From: UBA4416 sp040389965
Lineage (GTDB): Bacteria; Bacteroidota; Bacteroidia; B-17B0; Aurantibacillaceae
NCBI GenBank assembly: GCA_040389965.1
Contig: JAZJZF010000036.1
Coordinates: forward strand, 22,636-86,635
Reading direction: 5' to 3'
DNA length: 64,000 nucleotides
Part shown: positions 18,598 through 28,874 of the stretch, piece by piece
How the letters are laid out: every line of letters starts with the position of its first letter
Numbering within the stretch: position 1 is the first letter of the stretch
The notes under the pieces: generated by a model
What the model saw: the letters and a program-made list of their open reading frames with translations, nothing else
Databases searched by the model: none
What the model was told of the DNA's origin: nothing
Translations under genes and position numbers: made by a program

Positions 18598-20565
18598 CTA
18601 CAGGAATTTTACTTCTACCCTTCTATTCAGCTGATTTTCGGCATCGCTGCATTTCTTAGCATCTTTACAATTATTCAGCAGTTTGGTTTCACCATATCCT
18701 TTAGGAACAAGGCGGCTGGCATCAATGCCTTTGCTTACCAAATATGTAAAGCATGATTTTGCTCGATCGTCGGAGAGTTTTAAATTATATTTATCGTTTC
18801 CGGCTGCATCTGTATGAGCGCTCAGCTCTATACGCGCTGTTGCATTTTCCTTTAAAAAGTTAACAAGGTTATCAAGAATCTCATACGACTCTGTGCGGAT
18901 GGAAGCTTTATTAAAATCAAAATAAATATTATCAATCTTCACTACGTTATCTTTTTTAACCGTTGGGTAAAGGTTTAATGGGTTTAGCATCGTAATCACA
19001 TCTCTTCGCGAAGGCTTTACGGCAAGGTCTTTTTCAGGGATAAAAAATTCTTTGCTGTCATAATTATTGAGTTTAAAGGATACGTAATATGCTTTTTCGG
19101 GGTCTGTAATAAATAACCATTTTCCATCTTTCCCTGTAAGGGTATCTTTTACAAAGACTTTATTGCCTTTGGCATCCACTTCATATAAACTCACTTTTAC
19201 GCCTTCTATGGCATGTGCTGTAATACGGTCGATCACAGCGCCTTTGATGGTATCCCAGATCAAACGTTTTTTAAAATAGTAAACTTTATCTCCACCATGA
19301 TCTCCCTCTCTGTTTGTTGTAAAATAGCCTTCTTTGCCATTTTCTTTGAACAGGATCGAAAAATCATCTTTTGAAGAGTTAAAGGGAACTCCCATATTTT
19401 TTGGGTTTGCAATGATTCCATTTGTCAATTGTGCTTTCTGAATATCCAATCCTCCAAAACCATTTTTCCCTCTTGAAGCGTAATAAAAATTATCTTTTGT
19501 AACATAGGGATACAGGTCATCTTCAATTGTATTAATTTCTCCTCCCAAGTTTACAGGCTTGCTTATTACGGTATCATTTACAATATCTGATTTATAAATA
19601 TCATAGCCACCATATCCACCGGGCATGTTAGAGCAAAAATAAAGCGTTTTACCATCCAGACTTACGCAAGGAAACACACAATTGTATTCAAGTGTATTAA
19701 CGTTCAGCGGCCTGCCTTTGCTCCAAACACCACTCGCATTAATGGATCTGTATAACTGCAAATTGGCCGAGCCATTTTTATCAATATTGTATTTTGAGAC
19801 TTTTTTGGGTTTATAGGTACTTGCATCCGTAGAGTTACGGGTATAGTACAAGGTTTTACCATCAGGCGAAATAGAAGGCCCTGCCTCATAATAGGCGGCA
19901 TGCACATCACCGGCTAGTTCTTCGGGTTTACTAAAGTTAATGGTATCCTGCGCCTTTACGTAAGATAAATTATAATACACTGTCTTCTCATCATAATTAG
20001 AACTTCTGGGTGTTGAGATCATTATGCCATTGTTATAGAAAGCCATTCCCAAATGCAGACTGCTCTTTTCTATATTGGTTGGATATACTGCATATTTAGG
20101 TTCTTTATTAATATTTTGCTCAGACCAGATGCAGGTGGATGCAAAATACTCTACAAACAGTTCGTTCTGTCCAATGCGCGAGGCATACTCTTTATATACT
20201 TCTATCGCCTTATCGTATTGCTGATCATTTTTAAGAAGCTGTGCATAGTCTTTTAAATTATCGGGTGTATTGTCTGTTTTAAATTCAGACAATTTCCCAT
20301 ACCACTCCAAAGCCGGTTTGTAGTCATATATTACTTTATAAGATTTTGCTATTTGCTGCGTGAGGTAAAATTTCTTTTCACTTCCTCCATTATAAGCATC
20401 TACGTAGTAATCGAGCGCTTCATGAAATTTATATAAATTAAAATTCTCGTCACCCATTTTCAGATTGTAGTCGGCACTTCCCGACTTTTTCTTGGCAGCA
20501 GTGGTTTGCGAAAATAATGTTCCGTATACGGAAAACAGAAGAATAAAAGAAAGTACTTTTTGCAT
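18598..20565 (-). CDS. OmpA-family TPR/PD40 protein (T9SS partner, PorE-like)
   Basis: About 655 residues from MQKVLSFILLF, chosen over an ATG 33 nt upstream because it begins the signal peptide and removes an overlap with porP. Domains: TPR-like repeats (about 30-130), PD40/WD40-like propeller repeats (AGPSISPDGKTLYYTRNST, FPCVSLDGKTLYFCSNMPGG, about 190-430), a carboxypeptidase-regulatory-like domain (about 440-530) and a C-terminal OmpA peptidoglycan-binding domain (VKIDNIYFDFNKASIRTESY, LSAHTDAAGNDKYNLKLSDD). This is the layout of PorE-type periplasmic proteins that accompany PorP/SprF. It is 10 nt downstream of porP, in one operon with the giant secreted protein. Confidence 0.88.
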   Translation of the reverse strand: MQKVLSFILLFSVYGTLFSQTTAAKKKSGSADYNLKMGDENFNLYKFHEALDYYVDAYNGGSEKKFYLTQQIAKSYKVIYDYKPALEWYGKLSEFKTDNTPDNLKDYAQLLKNDQQYDKAIEVYKEYASRIGQNELFVEYFASTCIWSEQNINKEPKYAVYPTNIEKSSLHLGMAFYNNGIMISTPRSSNYDEKTVYYNLSYVKAQDTINFSKPEELAGDVHAAYYEAGPSISPDGKTLYYTRNSTDASTYKPKKVSKYNIDKNGSANLQLYRSINASGVWSKGRPLNVNTLEYNCVFPCVSLDGKTLYFCSNMPGGYGGYDIYKSDIVNDTVISKPVNLGGEINTIEDDLYPYVTKDNFYYASRGKNGFGGLDIQKAQLTNGIIANPKNMGVPFNSSKDDFSILFKENGKEGYFTTNREGDHGGDKVYYFKKRLIWDTIKGAVIDRITAHAIEGVKVSLYEVDAKGNKVFVKDTLTGKDGKWLFITDPEKAYYVSFKLNNYDSKEFFIPEKDLAVKPSRRDVITMLNPLNLYPTVKKDNVVKIDNIYFDFNKASIRTESYEILDNLVNFLKENATARIELSAHTDAAGNDKYNLKLSDDRAKSCFTYLVSKGIDASRLVPKGYGETKLLNNCKDAKKCSDAENQLNRRVEVKFL

Positions 20566-20575
20566 ATGAAAGGGA

Positions 20576-21496
20576 TTAGAAGCTTGGGATCTGTGCACCT
20601 ATTGTTTTTTTATCGTTTACCATGTTAAAAATGAGCATCACCTCGTGGCTACCCGAATTGTATTTTCGGAGGGCAGACAAGGCATAATCGTAGGAATATC
20701 CTAATTTGAACATTGGTGTGATTTGAAAATTAACGAGCCCTACCAAATCGTTACTTGTCCGGTAAGAAGCGCCAATTCCCAATCTACGACTGTAAATATA
20801 CTGCACATTAAGGTCTGCCTGTAAAGGCGAACCACTCACTTGTTTAATCAAGGTAGATACTCCCAGTTCGGATTTAGAACCCAAAGTAAATAAATAACCA
20901 CCCTGCAAATAGAAGTGAAGGTTTTTAGCATTAAAACTTACATTGCCTTTGCCGCTCGTAATTTTATTTTCCATTAAGTTTGGAACAGCAATACCCACAT
21001 AATATTTATCGTTTTGCAAATACATACCATACTTAAAGTTAGGTAACACCGCGGTGGTATTACTGCTAAAAGTTGGATCTACAGCGTCATTGAGGGCAAG
21101 CGCCGTGTAATTTGTTTTTAAAATATTGGCAGTGGCCATTAAACCTAACAATAAACTTGTTTTACTGGTAAGACGTGCTTTAAACGAATAACCTAGGGAG
21201 ATTTCATTATTATTATTAGCTCCTATTTTATCGTGCAAATAAGCAAGCCCTATGGTATGTTTAGCCGATTTAAACGGCAGGTTTACATTAAAGCCCTGGC
21301 TTACAGGTGCTCCATCAAAGCCTACCCACTGGCTCCGGTTATAGATAGCGCCATTAACTTTATCGTAACTACCAATAGCAGCTGGATTTACAAAGGCTTT
21401 ATAAAGCATATACTGACTCAGGTTGAACTGATTTTGTCCGGTTAACACTACCCGAAACAGCAGTAAGCAAATCGTTATATATATTGAATTTTTCAT
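20576..21496 (-). CDS. PorP/SprF family T9SS outer-membrane protein
   Basis: 306 residues, normal length for the family. Signal peptide (MKNSIYITICLLLFRVVLTG), then the PorP start (NQFNLSQYMLYKAFVNPAAI, YNRSQWVGFDGAP) and a beta-barrel body ending in LGYSYDYALSALRKYNSGSH. PorP/SprF proteins anchor or assist export of T9SS substrates, especially those with type B sorting domains, which fits the adjacent upstream gene. Gap to that gene is 27 nt and to the OmpA-type gene 10 nt, so the three form one operon. Confidence 0.93.
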   Translation of the reverse strand: MKNSIYITICLLLFRVVLTGQNQFNLSQYMLYKAFVNPAAIGSYDKVNGAIYNRSQWVGFDGAPVSQGFNVNLPFKSAKHTIGLAYLHDKIGANNNNEISLGYSFKARLTSKTSLLLGLMATANILKTNYTALALNDAVDPTFSSNTTAVLPNFKYGMYLQNDKYYVGIAVPNLMENKITSGKGNVSFNAKNLHFYLQGGYLFTLGSKSELGVSTLIKQVSGSPLQADLNVQYIYSRRLGIGASYRTSNDLVGLVNFQITPMFKLGYSYDYALSALRKYNSGSHEVMLIFNMVNDKKTIGAQIPSF

Positions 21497-21523
21497 GTAA
21501 TTAATTTTAAATAAGGTTAATGA

Positions 21524-24500
21524 CTATTTTCTTTTTAATTCAACATATCCTTTCAATGGTTTGGTATCCTTATCGAGTGTAAGTATGTAGAAGTAAGTTC
21601 CTTCTACGAGCTGTGTACCATATAAGGTTAAGCCTTTACCCTGTGATTGTCCGTCCCAGTCGTTTTTATAAGGAGCTGCTTTAAAGACTTCATCTCCCCA
21701 CCGGTTAACAATTACCAATTCGTTATCCGGATAATATTCAAGTCCTTTTATGACAAATGCGTCGTTTTTACCATCGCCATTAGGAGAGAAACCACCCGGT
21801 ACTTGTATAATTACTTCTTTTGTAACGGTTATTACCAATTTAGCCTCGCGGCAGATCATAGAACAGAAAGCATCACAAATGCTATAATGAATCGTATCTG
21901 TACCTTCGAAACTATTAGTAGGAGCATAAGTAATTGAACCGTTAGATCCAACCGTTGCGCTGCCATGTTGAGGACCTGATAGGATAACTACCGTGTTAGG
22001 ATCACCAATATCATTGGCTGATACATTTACGGTTACATTTGAACTGTTTTGTACGGTTCCCGCATCATCTGCTGCCTGAACGTTTCCACTCAGGATAATA
22101 TTTACAGTTACTATATCCTGAGCTGAACAGGAGTTAGCTCCTGTTACGGTTACTGTATACGTTGTATTAACTGTTGGCGTAACAACGATACTGTTTGTGG
22201 AAGCCCCGGTATTCCATAAATAGGTACCACCGCCTGTAGCTATAAGTGTTGTGTTACTACCCATACAAATAGATTTGTTGGTTCCGGCATCCGCATTAGG
22301 TAAAGCATTTACTGTAATGGTAAACGGCACATCGCCTCCCAGATTACTGCAACCATTGGCAACCGATTGTAAATAATAAGTTGTGGTAGTAGCAGGATTT
22401 AAAGCAATTGGGGTGCTACCCAAAGCACCTACTCCATTTGGAGATGAATAAACTGTATATACAGCACCAGTTCCGGAACCGTTAGCGGTAATAGTTGTTG
22501 TTTGCCCCGCACACACTACCGAGCTTGTAACCGCTACAGCAGGCATTACCGGAGAAGCACTTACGGTAATCGTTTTACTTTGTGAAGCACCACATGGTAA
22601 TGTTCCTACCGAATAGGTAATCACAATACTTTGCCCGGCGTATCCCGATGGATTAAACGTATTGGCTGTAACACCTGTTCCGGTAAATGTACCGCCGGTA
22701 TTACCGGTAATTAAAGTATTTAAATTAAGTGCAGGTGAATTTTCGCAGACCGTGGCAGGAACTGTAAAAGAAGCGTTAGCTACGTTTACTACCTGTATGG
22801 TGTGCGACTGAGAAACGATGCATGGATTAGTCCCTACCTGATAACCAATTAAAATGGTTTGTCCTGCCAAAGTTGAAGGATCAAATATAGTTCCCGAAAC
22901 ACCTGTTCCTGTCCAGGTGCCACCACCTGTTCCGGTTAAATAAGTCGTTAAATTAACTGTACCACCCGATGCGCATAAGGTGCCGGGACTTGTCCAGTTT
23001 GCCGTAGCAGCCGGAGTAACACTAATGGTGAATGTTTTTGAATCGGAGCAACTTCCTGAGCCGACCGAATAAGTTACTGCAATGGCACCGCTTAAAGCTG
23101 CAGGATCAAACGTTGTTCCTGACACTCCTGTTCCACTCCAGGAACCGCCGGTACTACCCGTAATATATGTACTAAGATTAACTGTTCCATTGGATGCACA
23201 TAAAGTTCCGGGGCTTGTCCAGTTTGCTGATACAGATGCCGCTACAGAAATACTATGTGTAACAGAAGCTGAACACGAACCATTAACTACCGAATAAGTA
23301 ACAGGAATGGTTTGTCCTGTTAAAGCCGAAGGATCGAAAGAAGCACCTGTAACACCTGTACCGCTCCATGTACCACCCGTATTGCCGGTTACCAGAGATG
23401 CCAGATTCAGCATTCCTGTTCCTGAGCAAACTGTTCCGGGACTTGTCCAGGCAGCACTTGGGGTTGCTGTCACAGAAACTGTTACCTGCGCGCAAATGCT
23501 ATTTCCGCAAAGGTCTTCGGCACGTACAAAATAAGCCGTGGTAATACCCGGAGAAACCACAACGCTCGTACCGGTCCCTGCAGCACTTGTGCCACAACCA
23601 TTGGCATACCATTGCCATGTTCCACCGGTTCCCAAACTTCCACCACTAACGGTTAATGTACTGCTGTTACCGGAACAGATTGCACTTGCCGATGGGTTGG
23701 CAGAGGCCGGTGCTGTAGAAACGGCATTGACATTAATAGTGACACTTGAACAAAGAGTAGTATTACAGCTACCTACTGCTTTTACAAAATAAGTAGTGGT
23801 AGATGCCGGACTAACGGTTATAAAGTTTCCTGTTCCGGCAGATGTTCCTGTACAGCTTCCTGTAAACCATTGCCAGGCCGCGCCTGTTCCCAGACTACCG
23901 CCATTTACAGTGAGCGTAGTTGTAGCGCCTGCACATACTGTACTGCCTGATGAAGCTGTTACAGAAGTAGGATTTGAACTTGCCGAATTAAGAGTGATGA
24001 CAGTAGAAACACAGCTTGTATTTCCACAGGCTCCTTCTGCTCTTACATAATAAGTAGTTGTTGAAGCAGGCGAAACGGTAATAGTATTACCGGAACCTAC
24101 AGATGTACCTCCGCAGCTACCGCTGTACCATTGCCAGTTAGCAGCTGTGCCAAGACTTCCGCCATTTACGGTTAAGGTTGTACTTCCACCCGAACATAAA
24201 CTTGTTGTTGTAGTTGAGATAGAAGTTGCAGCTGTTGAATTGGAATTTGTATTGATGATAATATTTGAACAGGCAGTCGTATTACATGCTCCTACTGCTT
24301 TTACATAATACGTCGTTGCCGAAGCCGGACTAACCACTATGGCTGTTCCTGTTCCGGCAGCAGTACCTGTACAGCTTCCTGTAAACCATTGCCAGCTTGC
24401 CCCTGTACCAAGGCTTCCACCGTTAACGGTAAGCGTTGCATTTGCACTTGGACAAATAGTTGTTGTTGCCGTTGTAATGCTTGTAGGCGCTGAACTTATC

Positions 24501-27337
24501 GAATTAACGGTAATAGCGGTTGATACACATCCTGTATTACCACAGGCTCCTTCTGCCCTTACATAATACGTAGTGCTTGAGGTGGGAGAAACAACAAGAG
24601 TCGTTCCTGTTCCTTCGGCTGTTCCTCCACAACTTGCGCTATACCATTTCCAGTTAGCAGCTGTGCCAAGGCTTCCGCCATTTACGGTTAAGGTCGTACT
24701 TCCACCCGAACATAAACTTGCAGTTGTAGTGGAGATGGATGTGGGTGCAGATGAACTTACATTTGCATTGATGGTAATACTTGAACAGGCTGTTGTATTG
24801 CAGGTTCCTTCGGCCCTTACATAATAGGTTGTATTAGCTGAAGGTGATACTGTTATGGCTGTTCCTGTACCTACACTTCCTGTACCGCAACCTGTAGAAT
24901 ACCATTGCCAGGAAGCACCGCTACCAAGTGATCCGCCTGCAACAGTTAACGTTGCTGAAGCAGGTGTACAAATGGTTGTTGTTGCTGTTGTAATTCCTGT
25001 TGACGCCGTTGAGTTTCCGGCAGCACTTGGGTCTTCAATTAATAATATAGCATTAGAATTTGTTGTGGCAATCGTGCCTTCAAAAAAGGCAGCACCACCG
25101 GGGTTTGTAGTAGGTAAATTAGTACTTGTGGTAGCAAAGGAATTAAATTGTTTAAAGCCACAGCCATTAGCTAATGTAGATGGATTAATTTTAATACCAT
25201 AGCAATTGTCATTTCCAGAACCACCATAATAAGTAGACCATAGGCCTCCACCTGCAGAAGTGAATTTCATAAGAACCATATCCATCATACCACCTGAAGC
25301 AGCCTGATTATAAGATCCTCCCAGATTTTGAATAGGATGATTCGTGGTATTAGTGTAACCTATAGCATAAATATTTCCTGAATTATCTGAGGTGATACCC
25401 GTTATAGAAGAGGTATTATTATTGGTGCCTCCTACATAAGTTGCCCAATATAATGCTCCTGCCGGAGTAAACTTCATAATCCCACCATCCTGTGAACCCG
25501 GGCTGCTCCACGTACCGGGAGATTGTTTAGTAGCATAATAAAATGCGCCACCGGGATTTGCAGTCGGTAAAGAGGGGCCACCAATTGTACGACAGGCTAT
25601 TAAAATATTACCGCTGGCATCGGACGATACTTCAGAAATACGATCGAGATCAGTACTGCCATAATAGGTTGACCATACAGGCTGCATACTCGGGTTGAAT
25701 TTTGCAATCTGAAGATCGGTACTACCTGCAAAGGTTCCGCTGTAATAAGCACCACCACCGGGGTTTAAAAGATAACCCGATGTAGGACTTGTACCACTCG
25801 CCTGCCCTGCATATAATAAATTACCGGATGCATCAATGGTAATATCTGATCCTTGTTTATACGCTTTTTGAGCCGGAGCTCCTCCATTAAAATAAGTACA
25901 CCACTCGAGGATGCAATTGCTGTTGAATCTTCCTATGAAAGGATCCTGATCGCCACAAAAGGTAGAGTTGTTATAAGCCCCTGTCAGTGTACGCAGTGGA
26001 ACATCATTACTATTAAATTTATAGGTTTGGCCTGTGAAATATACTTTTGTTCCACTTACACAAATTCCGTTTAGAGCCATACCTGCACTATTGGTATTAG
26101 CCTGTTCATGCTGAAACATAGTTGCCCACTGTCTTACACCATTTCCATCGAGCTTTACAAGAAAAGGTGTATCGCCTCCATAGAGTTTGGTTTGATCCTG
26201 GTAAAAGGCGCCGCCTGTTCCGGATGCTTGTGTTGGAAAAACTGTAGAGCCATTAGTATAACCACCGAAATAGACATAGCTACTTGCATCCACACCAAGC
26301 GTTTTACCATAATCGCCACCGGTACCGCAGAGGTAATCGCTACCATCACCACCATAATAGGTTGCCCATTGTTTTGAATAGTTATTATTGAATTTTGCAA
26401 TTACCAAATCCGTGCTTCCATCTTTTGTAGCATCGTAATACTGCCCTGCACCGGCATTAATCAAAGGCCATGTACCATAATAAGTAGAATAAGCTGTGTA
26501 AATATTACCGCTTGCATCAAAGGCTGAGTTAGCATGAAAATCGGAAGAAGACCCGTTACTATAGTAACTTGCCCAGGTTATAGTTGGATCAATGATGATT
26601 GTTTTTGAATGATCATAACCAGACATATTGAAGGAAACAATTTCATTTTTCACAGAGAAACTACCTTTTACTTCATCACCTGTTTCTTCATAATAGGTAT
26701 ACGGTTTATCTTCTACAATTGTATTATAATCATTTGTCACTTTAAGCTTCCCATCTTCCAAAGTAGTTGATTTTGCTCCTTTATAGAGGAACTGTATCTT
26801 ACTGATATCACCTCCCGGGTGTACAATGAATTCGTATTTAAGATTACCTTCTTTGAAATAATATTTAATATCAATATTGGGGTAAATATTTTTATAGCTG
26901 ATTTCTCCAAAACTTTTTACACCCATTATCCCTTGCGGACAATGACCCAGGTAATAGTTATTAATGCACTCCTGCGCATCGGCGGAGCTGCTTTGAGCAG
27001 TTTTACTGGCATTCAGCAAATCAAGATCTAATCTGAAAAAATAGATTTTTTTGCTGATGGCATTTCTGTCGCCCCGAGCATAATTGTCGTTATCCGCTTT
27101 TGTATATTCCGCTTTCGGTTTTTCTTCGATGCGGTAAAAATGATACATAATACCGTCGGACTTGAAATAAGCATTTACATTGGGCTGCTCCAGTTTGAAC
27201 TGTACTTCCGGATGTAACTGTTTATTTTTATCAATGATCTGTCCTTTATTTTCGATAAAGCCCGCAGGAGTTCCTTTATCTGCACGCGCAGAAAAAAGTG
27301 CTGTAACTAAGAATAAGAGAGTGAACGTTTGTTTCAT
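21524..27337 (-). CDS. Giant T9SS type B secreted protein with SBBP and Ig-like repeats
   Basis: About 1937 residues. The start MKQTFTLLFLVTALFSARA (27337) is preferred over an upstream ATG because it opens the signal peptide. Order: N-terminal DUF7948-like domain (GFIENKGQIIDKNKQLHPEV), SBBP-type beta-propeller repeats (about 280-780, unit like WATYYGGDGSDY), about six Ig-like modules with paired cysteines alternating between two subtypes, about five shorter modules (TSPGTLCASNGTVNLSTYIT), a PKD/Ig-like stretch, and a C-terminal type B sorting domain (VPGGFSPNGDGKNDAFVIKG, IVNRWGDEVF). It is exported by T9SS and probably surface-attached or adhesive. It heads the operon with porP and the OmpA-type gene. 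The DNA repeats are recombination-prone. Confidence 0.92.
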   Translation of the reverse strand: MKQTFTLLFLVTALFSARADKGTPAGFIENKGQIIDKNKQLHPEVQFKLEQPNVNAYFKSDGIMYHFYRIEEKPKAEYTKADNDNYARGDRNAISKKIYFFRLDLDLLNASKTAQSSSADAQECINNYYLGHCPQGIMGVKSFGEISYKNIYPNIDIKYYFKEGNLKYEFIVHPGGDISKIQFLYKGAKSTTLEDGKLKVTNDYNTIVEDKPYTYYEETGDEVKGSFSVKNEIVSFNMSGYDHSKTIIIDPTITWASYYSNGSSSDFHANSAFDASGNIYTAYSTYYGTWPLINAGAGQYYDATKDGSTDLVIAKFNNNYSKQWATYYGGDGSDYLCGTGGDYGKTLGVDASSYVYFGGYTNGSTVFPTQASGTGGAFYQDQTKLYGGDTPFLVKLDGNGVRQWATMFQHEQANTNSAGMALNGICVSGTKVYFTGQTYKFNSNDVPLRTLTGAYNNSTFCGDQDPFIGRFNSNCILEWCTYFNGGAPAQKAYKQGSDITIDASGNLLYAGQASGTSPTSGYLLNPGGGAYYSGTFAGSTDLQIAKFNPSMQPVWSTYYGSTDLDRISEVSSDASGNILIACRTIGGPSLPTANPGGAFYYATKQSPGTWSSPGSQDGGIMKFTPAGALYWATYVGGTNNNTSSITGITSDNSGNIYAIGYTNTTNHPIQNLGGSYNQAASGGMMDMVLMKFTSAGGGLWSTYYGGSGNDNCYGIKINPSTLANGCGFKQFNSFATTSTNLPTTNPGGAAFFEGTIATTNSNAILLIEDPSAAGNSTASTGITTATTTICTPASATLTVAGGSLGSGASWQWYSTGCGTGSVGTGTAITVSPSANTTYYVRAEGTCNTTACSSITINANVSSSAPTSISTTTASLCSGGSTTLTVNGGSLGTAANWKWYSASCGGTAEGTGTTLVVSPTSSTTYYVRAEGACGNTGCVSTAITVNSISSAPTSITTATTTICPSANATLTVNGGSLGTGASWQWFTGSCTGTAAGTGTAIVVSPASATTYYVKAVGACNTTACSNIIINTNSNSTAATSISTTTTSLCSGGSTTLTVNGGSLGTAANWQWYSGSCGGTSVGSGNTITVSPASTTTYYVRAEGACGNTSCVSTVITLNSASSNPTSVTASSGSTVCAGATTTLTVNGGSLGTGAAWQWFTGSCTGTSAGTGNFITVSPASTTTYFVKAVGSCNTTLCSSVTINVNAVSTAPASANPSASAICSGNSSTLTVSGGSLGTGGTWQWYANGCGTSAAGTGTSVVVSPGITTAYFVRAEDLCGNSICAQVTVSVTATPSAAWTSPGTVCSGTGMLNLASLVTGNTGGTWSGTGVTGASFDPSALTGQTIPVTYSVVNGSCSASVTHSISVAASVSANWTSPGTLCASNGTVNLSTYITGSTGGSWSGTGVSGTTFDPAALSGAIAVTYSVGSGSCSDSKTFTISVTPAATANWTSPGTLCASGGTVNLTTYLTGTGGGTWTGTGVSGTIFDPSTLAGQTILIGYQVGTNPCIVSQSHTIQVVNVANASFTVPATVCENSPALNLNTLITGNTGGTFTGTGVTANTFNPSGYAGQSIVITYSVGTLPCGASQSKTITVSASPVMPAVAVTSSVVCAGQTTTITANGSGTGAVYTVYSSPNGVGALGSTPIALNPATTTTYYLQSVANGCSNLGGDVPFTITVNALPNADAGTNKSICMGSNTTLIATGGGTYLWNTGASTNSIVVTPTVNTTYTVTVTGANSCSAQDIVTVNIILSGNVQAADDAGTVQNSSNVTVNVSANDIGDPNTVVILSGPQHGSATVGSNGSITYAPTNSFEGTDTIHYSICDAFCSMICREAKLVITVTKEVIIQVPGGFSPNGDGKNDAFVIKGLEYYPDNELVIVNRWGDEVFKAAPYKNDWDGQSQGKGLTLYGTQLVEGTYFYILTLDKDTKPLKGYVELKRK
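22560..24990 (-). repeat. Tandem Ig-like module repeats within the giant secreted protein
   Basis: Two families. About 23490-24990 holds six 85-86 residue units (about 258 bp) built around LTVNGGSLGTGASWQW. They alternate between an ACNTTAC and an ACGNTSC subtype, so DNA similarity is highest between every second unit (for example near 24140 and 24660, about 516 bp apart). About 22560-23490 holds shorter units around WTSPGTLCASGGTVNL. The pattern suggests duplication of a two-module block. Confidence 0.85.
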
Positions 27338-27892
27338 AGGTGATATTATTAAAATTTGATATGAGTATATATTCGTTGCACGCTTTACATCCATGGATAT
27401 AAAGGCATAGCTCGAAAACTGATATAATTAAGAAGTGCGGATCTTTTTACGCACAGGTACGCTAAGTAATTTTACGCAGACAGGCTGCAATACTTTTTCG
27501 GGAAAAATGGTTAATCTAAGCTTTAAAAGGCTTTGTAAAAAGGAATGAACTGTTTTCATGGATAGTGTTTTAGATAGCGTTACTAAATTATAACTAAAAA
27601 CAATGCGGTCATCCTGACAACTGATTTTGACAATATATCGGGTACTAAAATGAGGTTAGTGTGGGTTTATTATCGTTTTGATAACAGAAAATAAACACCA
27701 GGAATTGTTTCTCTACGGGTTATTTGTTAATTAAACTGTTCCAATTCTCCTCTATAAGTGGGATTAGCGGTGTGTTGTTCTTTTTTATTTAAATAAAAAC
27801 ACCTCGTAATGCGTTTAATTATATAGCCCGAACAAAGCCGCACTCATAAAGATTGATGCATAAAATAGTTATCTTTAAACATTTCCTTTAGT
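27338..27892. other. Divergent intergenic region
   Basis: A 555-bp gap between divergent genes, so it should hold promoters for both. On the plus strand TATCTTTA (27870-27877), a near match to the Bacteroidota -7 box, lies 15 nt before the ATG at 27893. No gene is seen. Confidence 0.4.
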
Positions 27893-28816
27893 ATGCTGTT
27901 AAAAACAAATAATCCTTTTGTAAATTTTATTTTTTACGGAAATTATTTTTATGGCATCTGCACACTGGCCTTATGCATGGAAGCCGGCATGCAACACCTA
28001 CTTCCTTTAAATTCATTCTGGTTTTATGTATTGGTTTTTTCGGCAACGGTTATGTATTACACAAAAGCCTATATGACCGATATTTCGATAGACACCATTA
28101 ATAAAAGAACACAGTGGTATAATCAAAACAGAAAAACGGTAAAAATAAGCCAGGCTCTGTTTATTAGCATCACCCTTATTCTTTTAGGACATATAGGCCT
28201 TACGCATTACCGTGGCATACTCCAATTAACTATTATCAGCTGGGCCATTATATTATTATTTCCTTTAGTAGCTGCTTTGTATTATGGTTTCAACAGTAAA
28301 ACATTTGGTCATTATAATTTAAGAAACAAGGGATGGTTAAAGCCTTTCGTCATTGGCTTTACCTGGGCAGGTTTTGTAACCATTTATCCTGTTATTTATT
28401 ATTACCTCGAGCATAATATTCCTTATAAGCCACAATCGCTTACCATTTTTCTGTTTTTAAAGAATTTTATTTTTATTACAATCCTCTGCATTATGTTCGA
28501 TATCAAAGATTATGCATCCGATTATAATCACCACATCAATACGTTTGTAGTAAAAGCAGGTTTACGAAACACTATTTTTTATATCATTATTCCTTTAACC
28601 TTGCTGGGCTTGCTCACATTTATTATATTTGTATTATCTGAACATTTTCACACAACCAGGATCCTGCTTAATGCCGTTCCGTTTATTTTATTGTTTTTTG
28701 TAGGTTACTCACTCCGGCTTCGCAGAACAACCCTTTACTATTTAGTTGTGGTTGATGGTATGATGCTTATTAAGGCTCTCTGTGGCATTGCAGCCATGTT
28801 GCTTTATTCTTTATAA
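27893..28816 (+). CDS. UbiA-superfamily-like integral membrane protein
   Basis: 307 residues with about eight to nine membrane helices. Motifs fit the prenyltransferase superfamily weakly: an early YYTKAYMTDISID and a later DIKDYASD (second Asp-rich motif) with LRNKGWLKPFVIGF between them. The first DxxxD motif is not canonical, so a true prenyltransferase is uncertain. It is followed 58 nt downstream by an alpha/beta hydrolase on the same strand. Substrate unknown. Confidence 0.6.
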   Translation: MLLKTNNPFVNFIFYGNYFYGICTLALCMEAGMQHLLPLNSFWFYVLVFSATVMYYTKAYMTDISIDTINKRTQWYNQNRKTVKISQALFISITLILLGHIGLTHYRGILQLTIISWAIILLFPLVAALYYGFNSKTFGHYNLRNKGWLKPFVIGFTWAGFVTIYPVIYYYLEHNIPYKPQSLTIFLFLKNFIFITILCIMFDIKDYASDYNHHINTFVVKAGLRNTIFYIIIPLTLLGLLTFIIFVLSEHFHTTRILLNAVPFILLFFVGYSLRLRRTTLYYLVVVDGMMLIKALCGIAAMLLYSL

Positions 28817-28874
28817 CAAAAACAGAAGACATTATTTCTAATAAATAAGTTAAATTCACTTAAACAAAACTGCT

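Noticed and set aside
22560..24990. CRISPR array
   Set aside because: Repeats are long, divergent, coding and in frame; there are no short identical repeats with unique spacers.
23082..25202. Series of plus-strand frames of 71-115 codons
   Set aside because: Antisense shadows of the repeated Ig-like region of the giant secreted protein; their repetitive Val/Pro-rich sequence follows from the repeat units.
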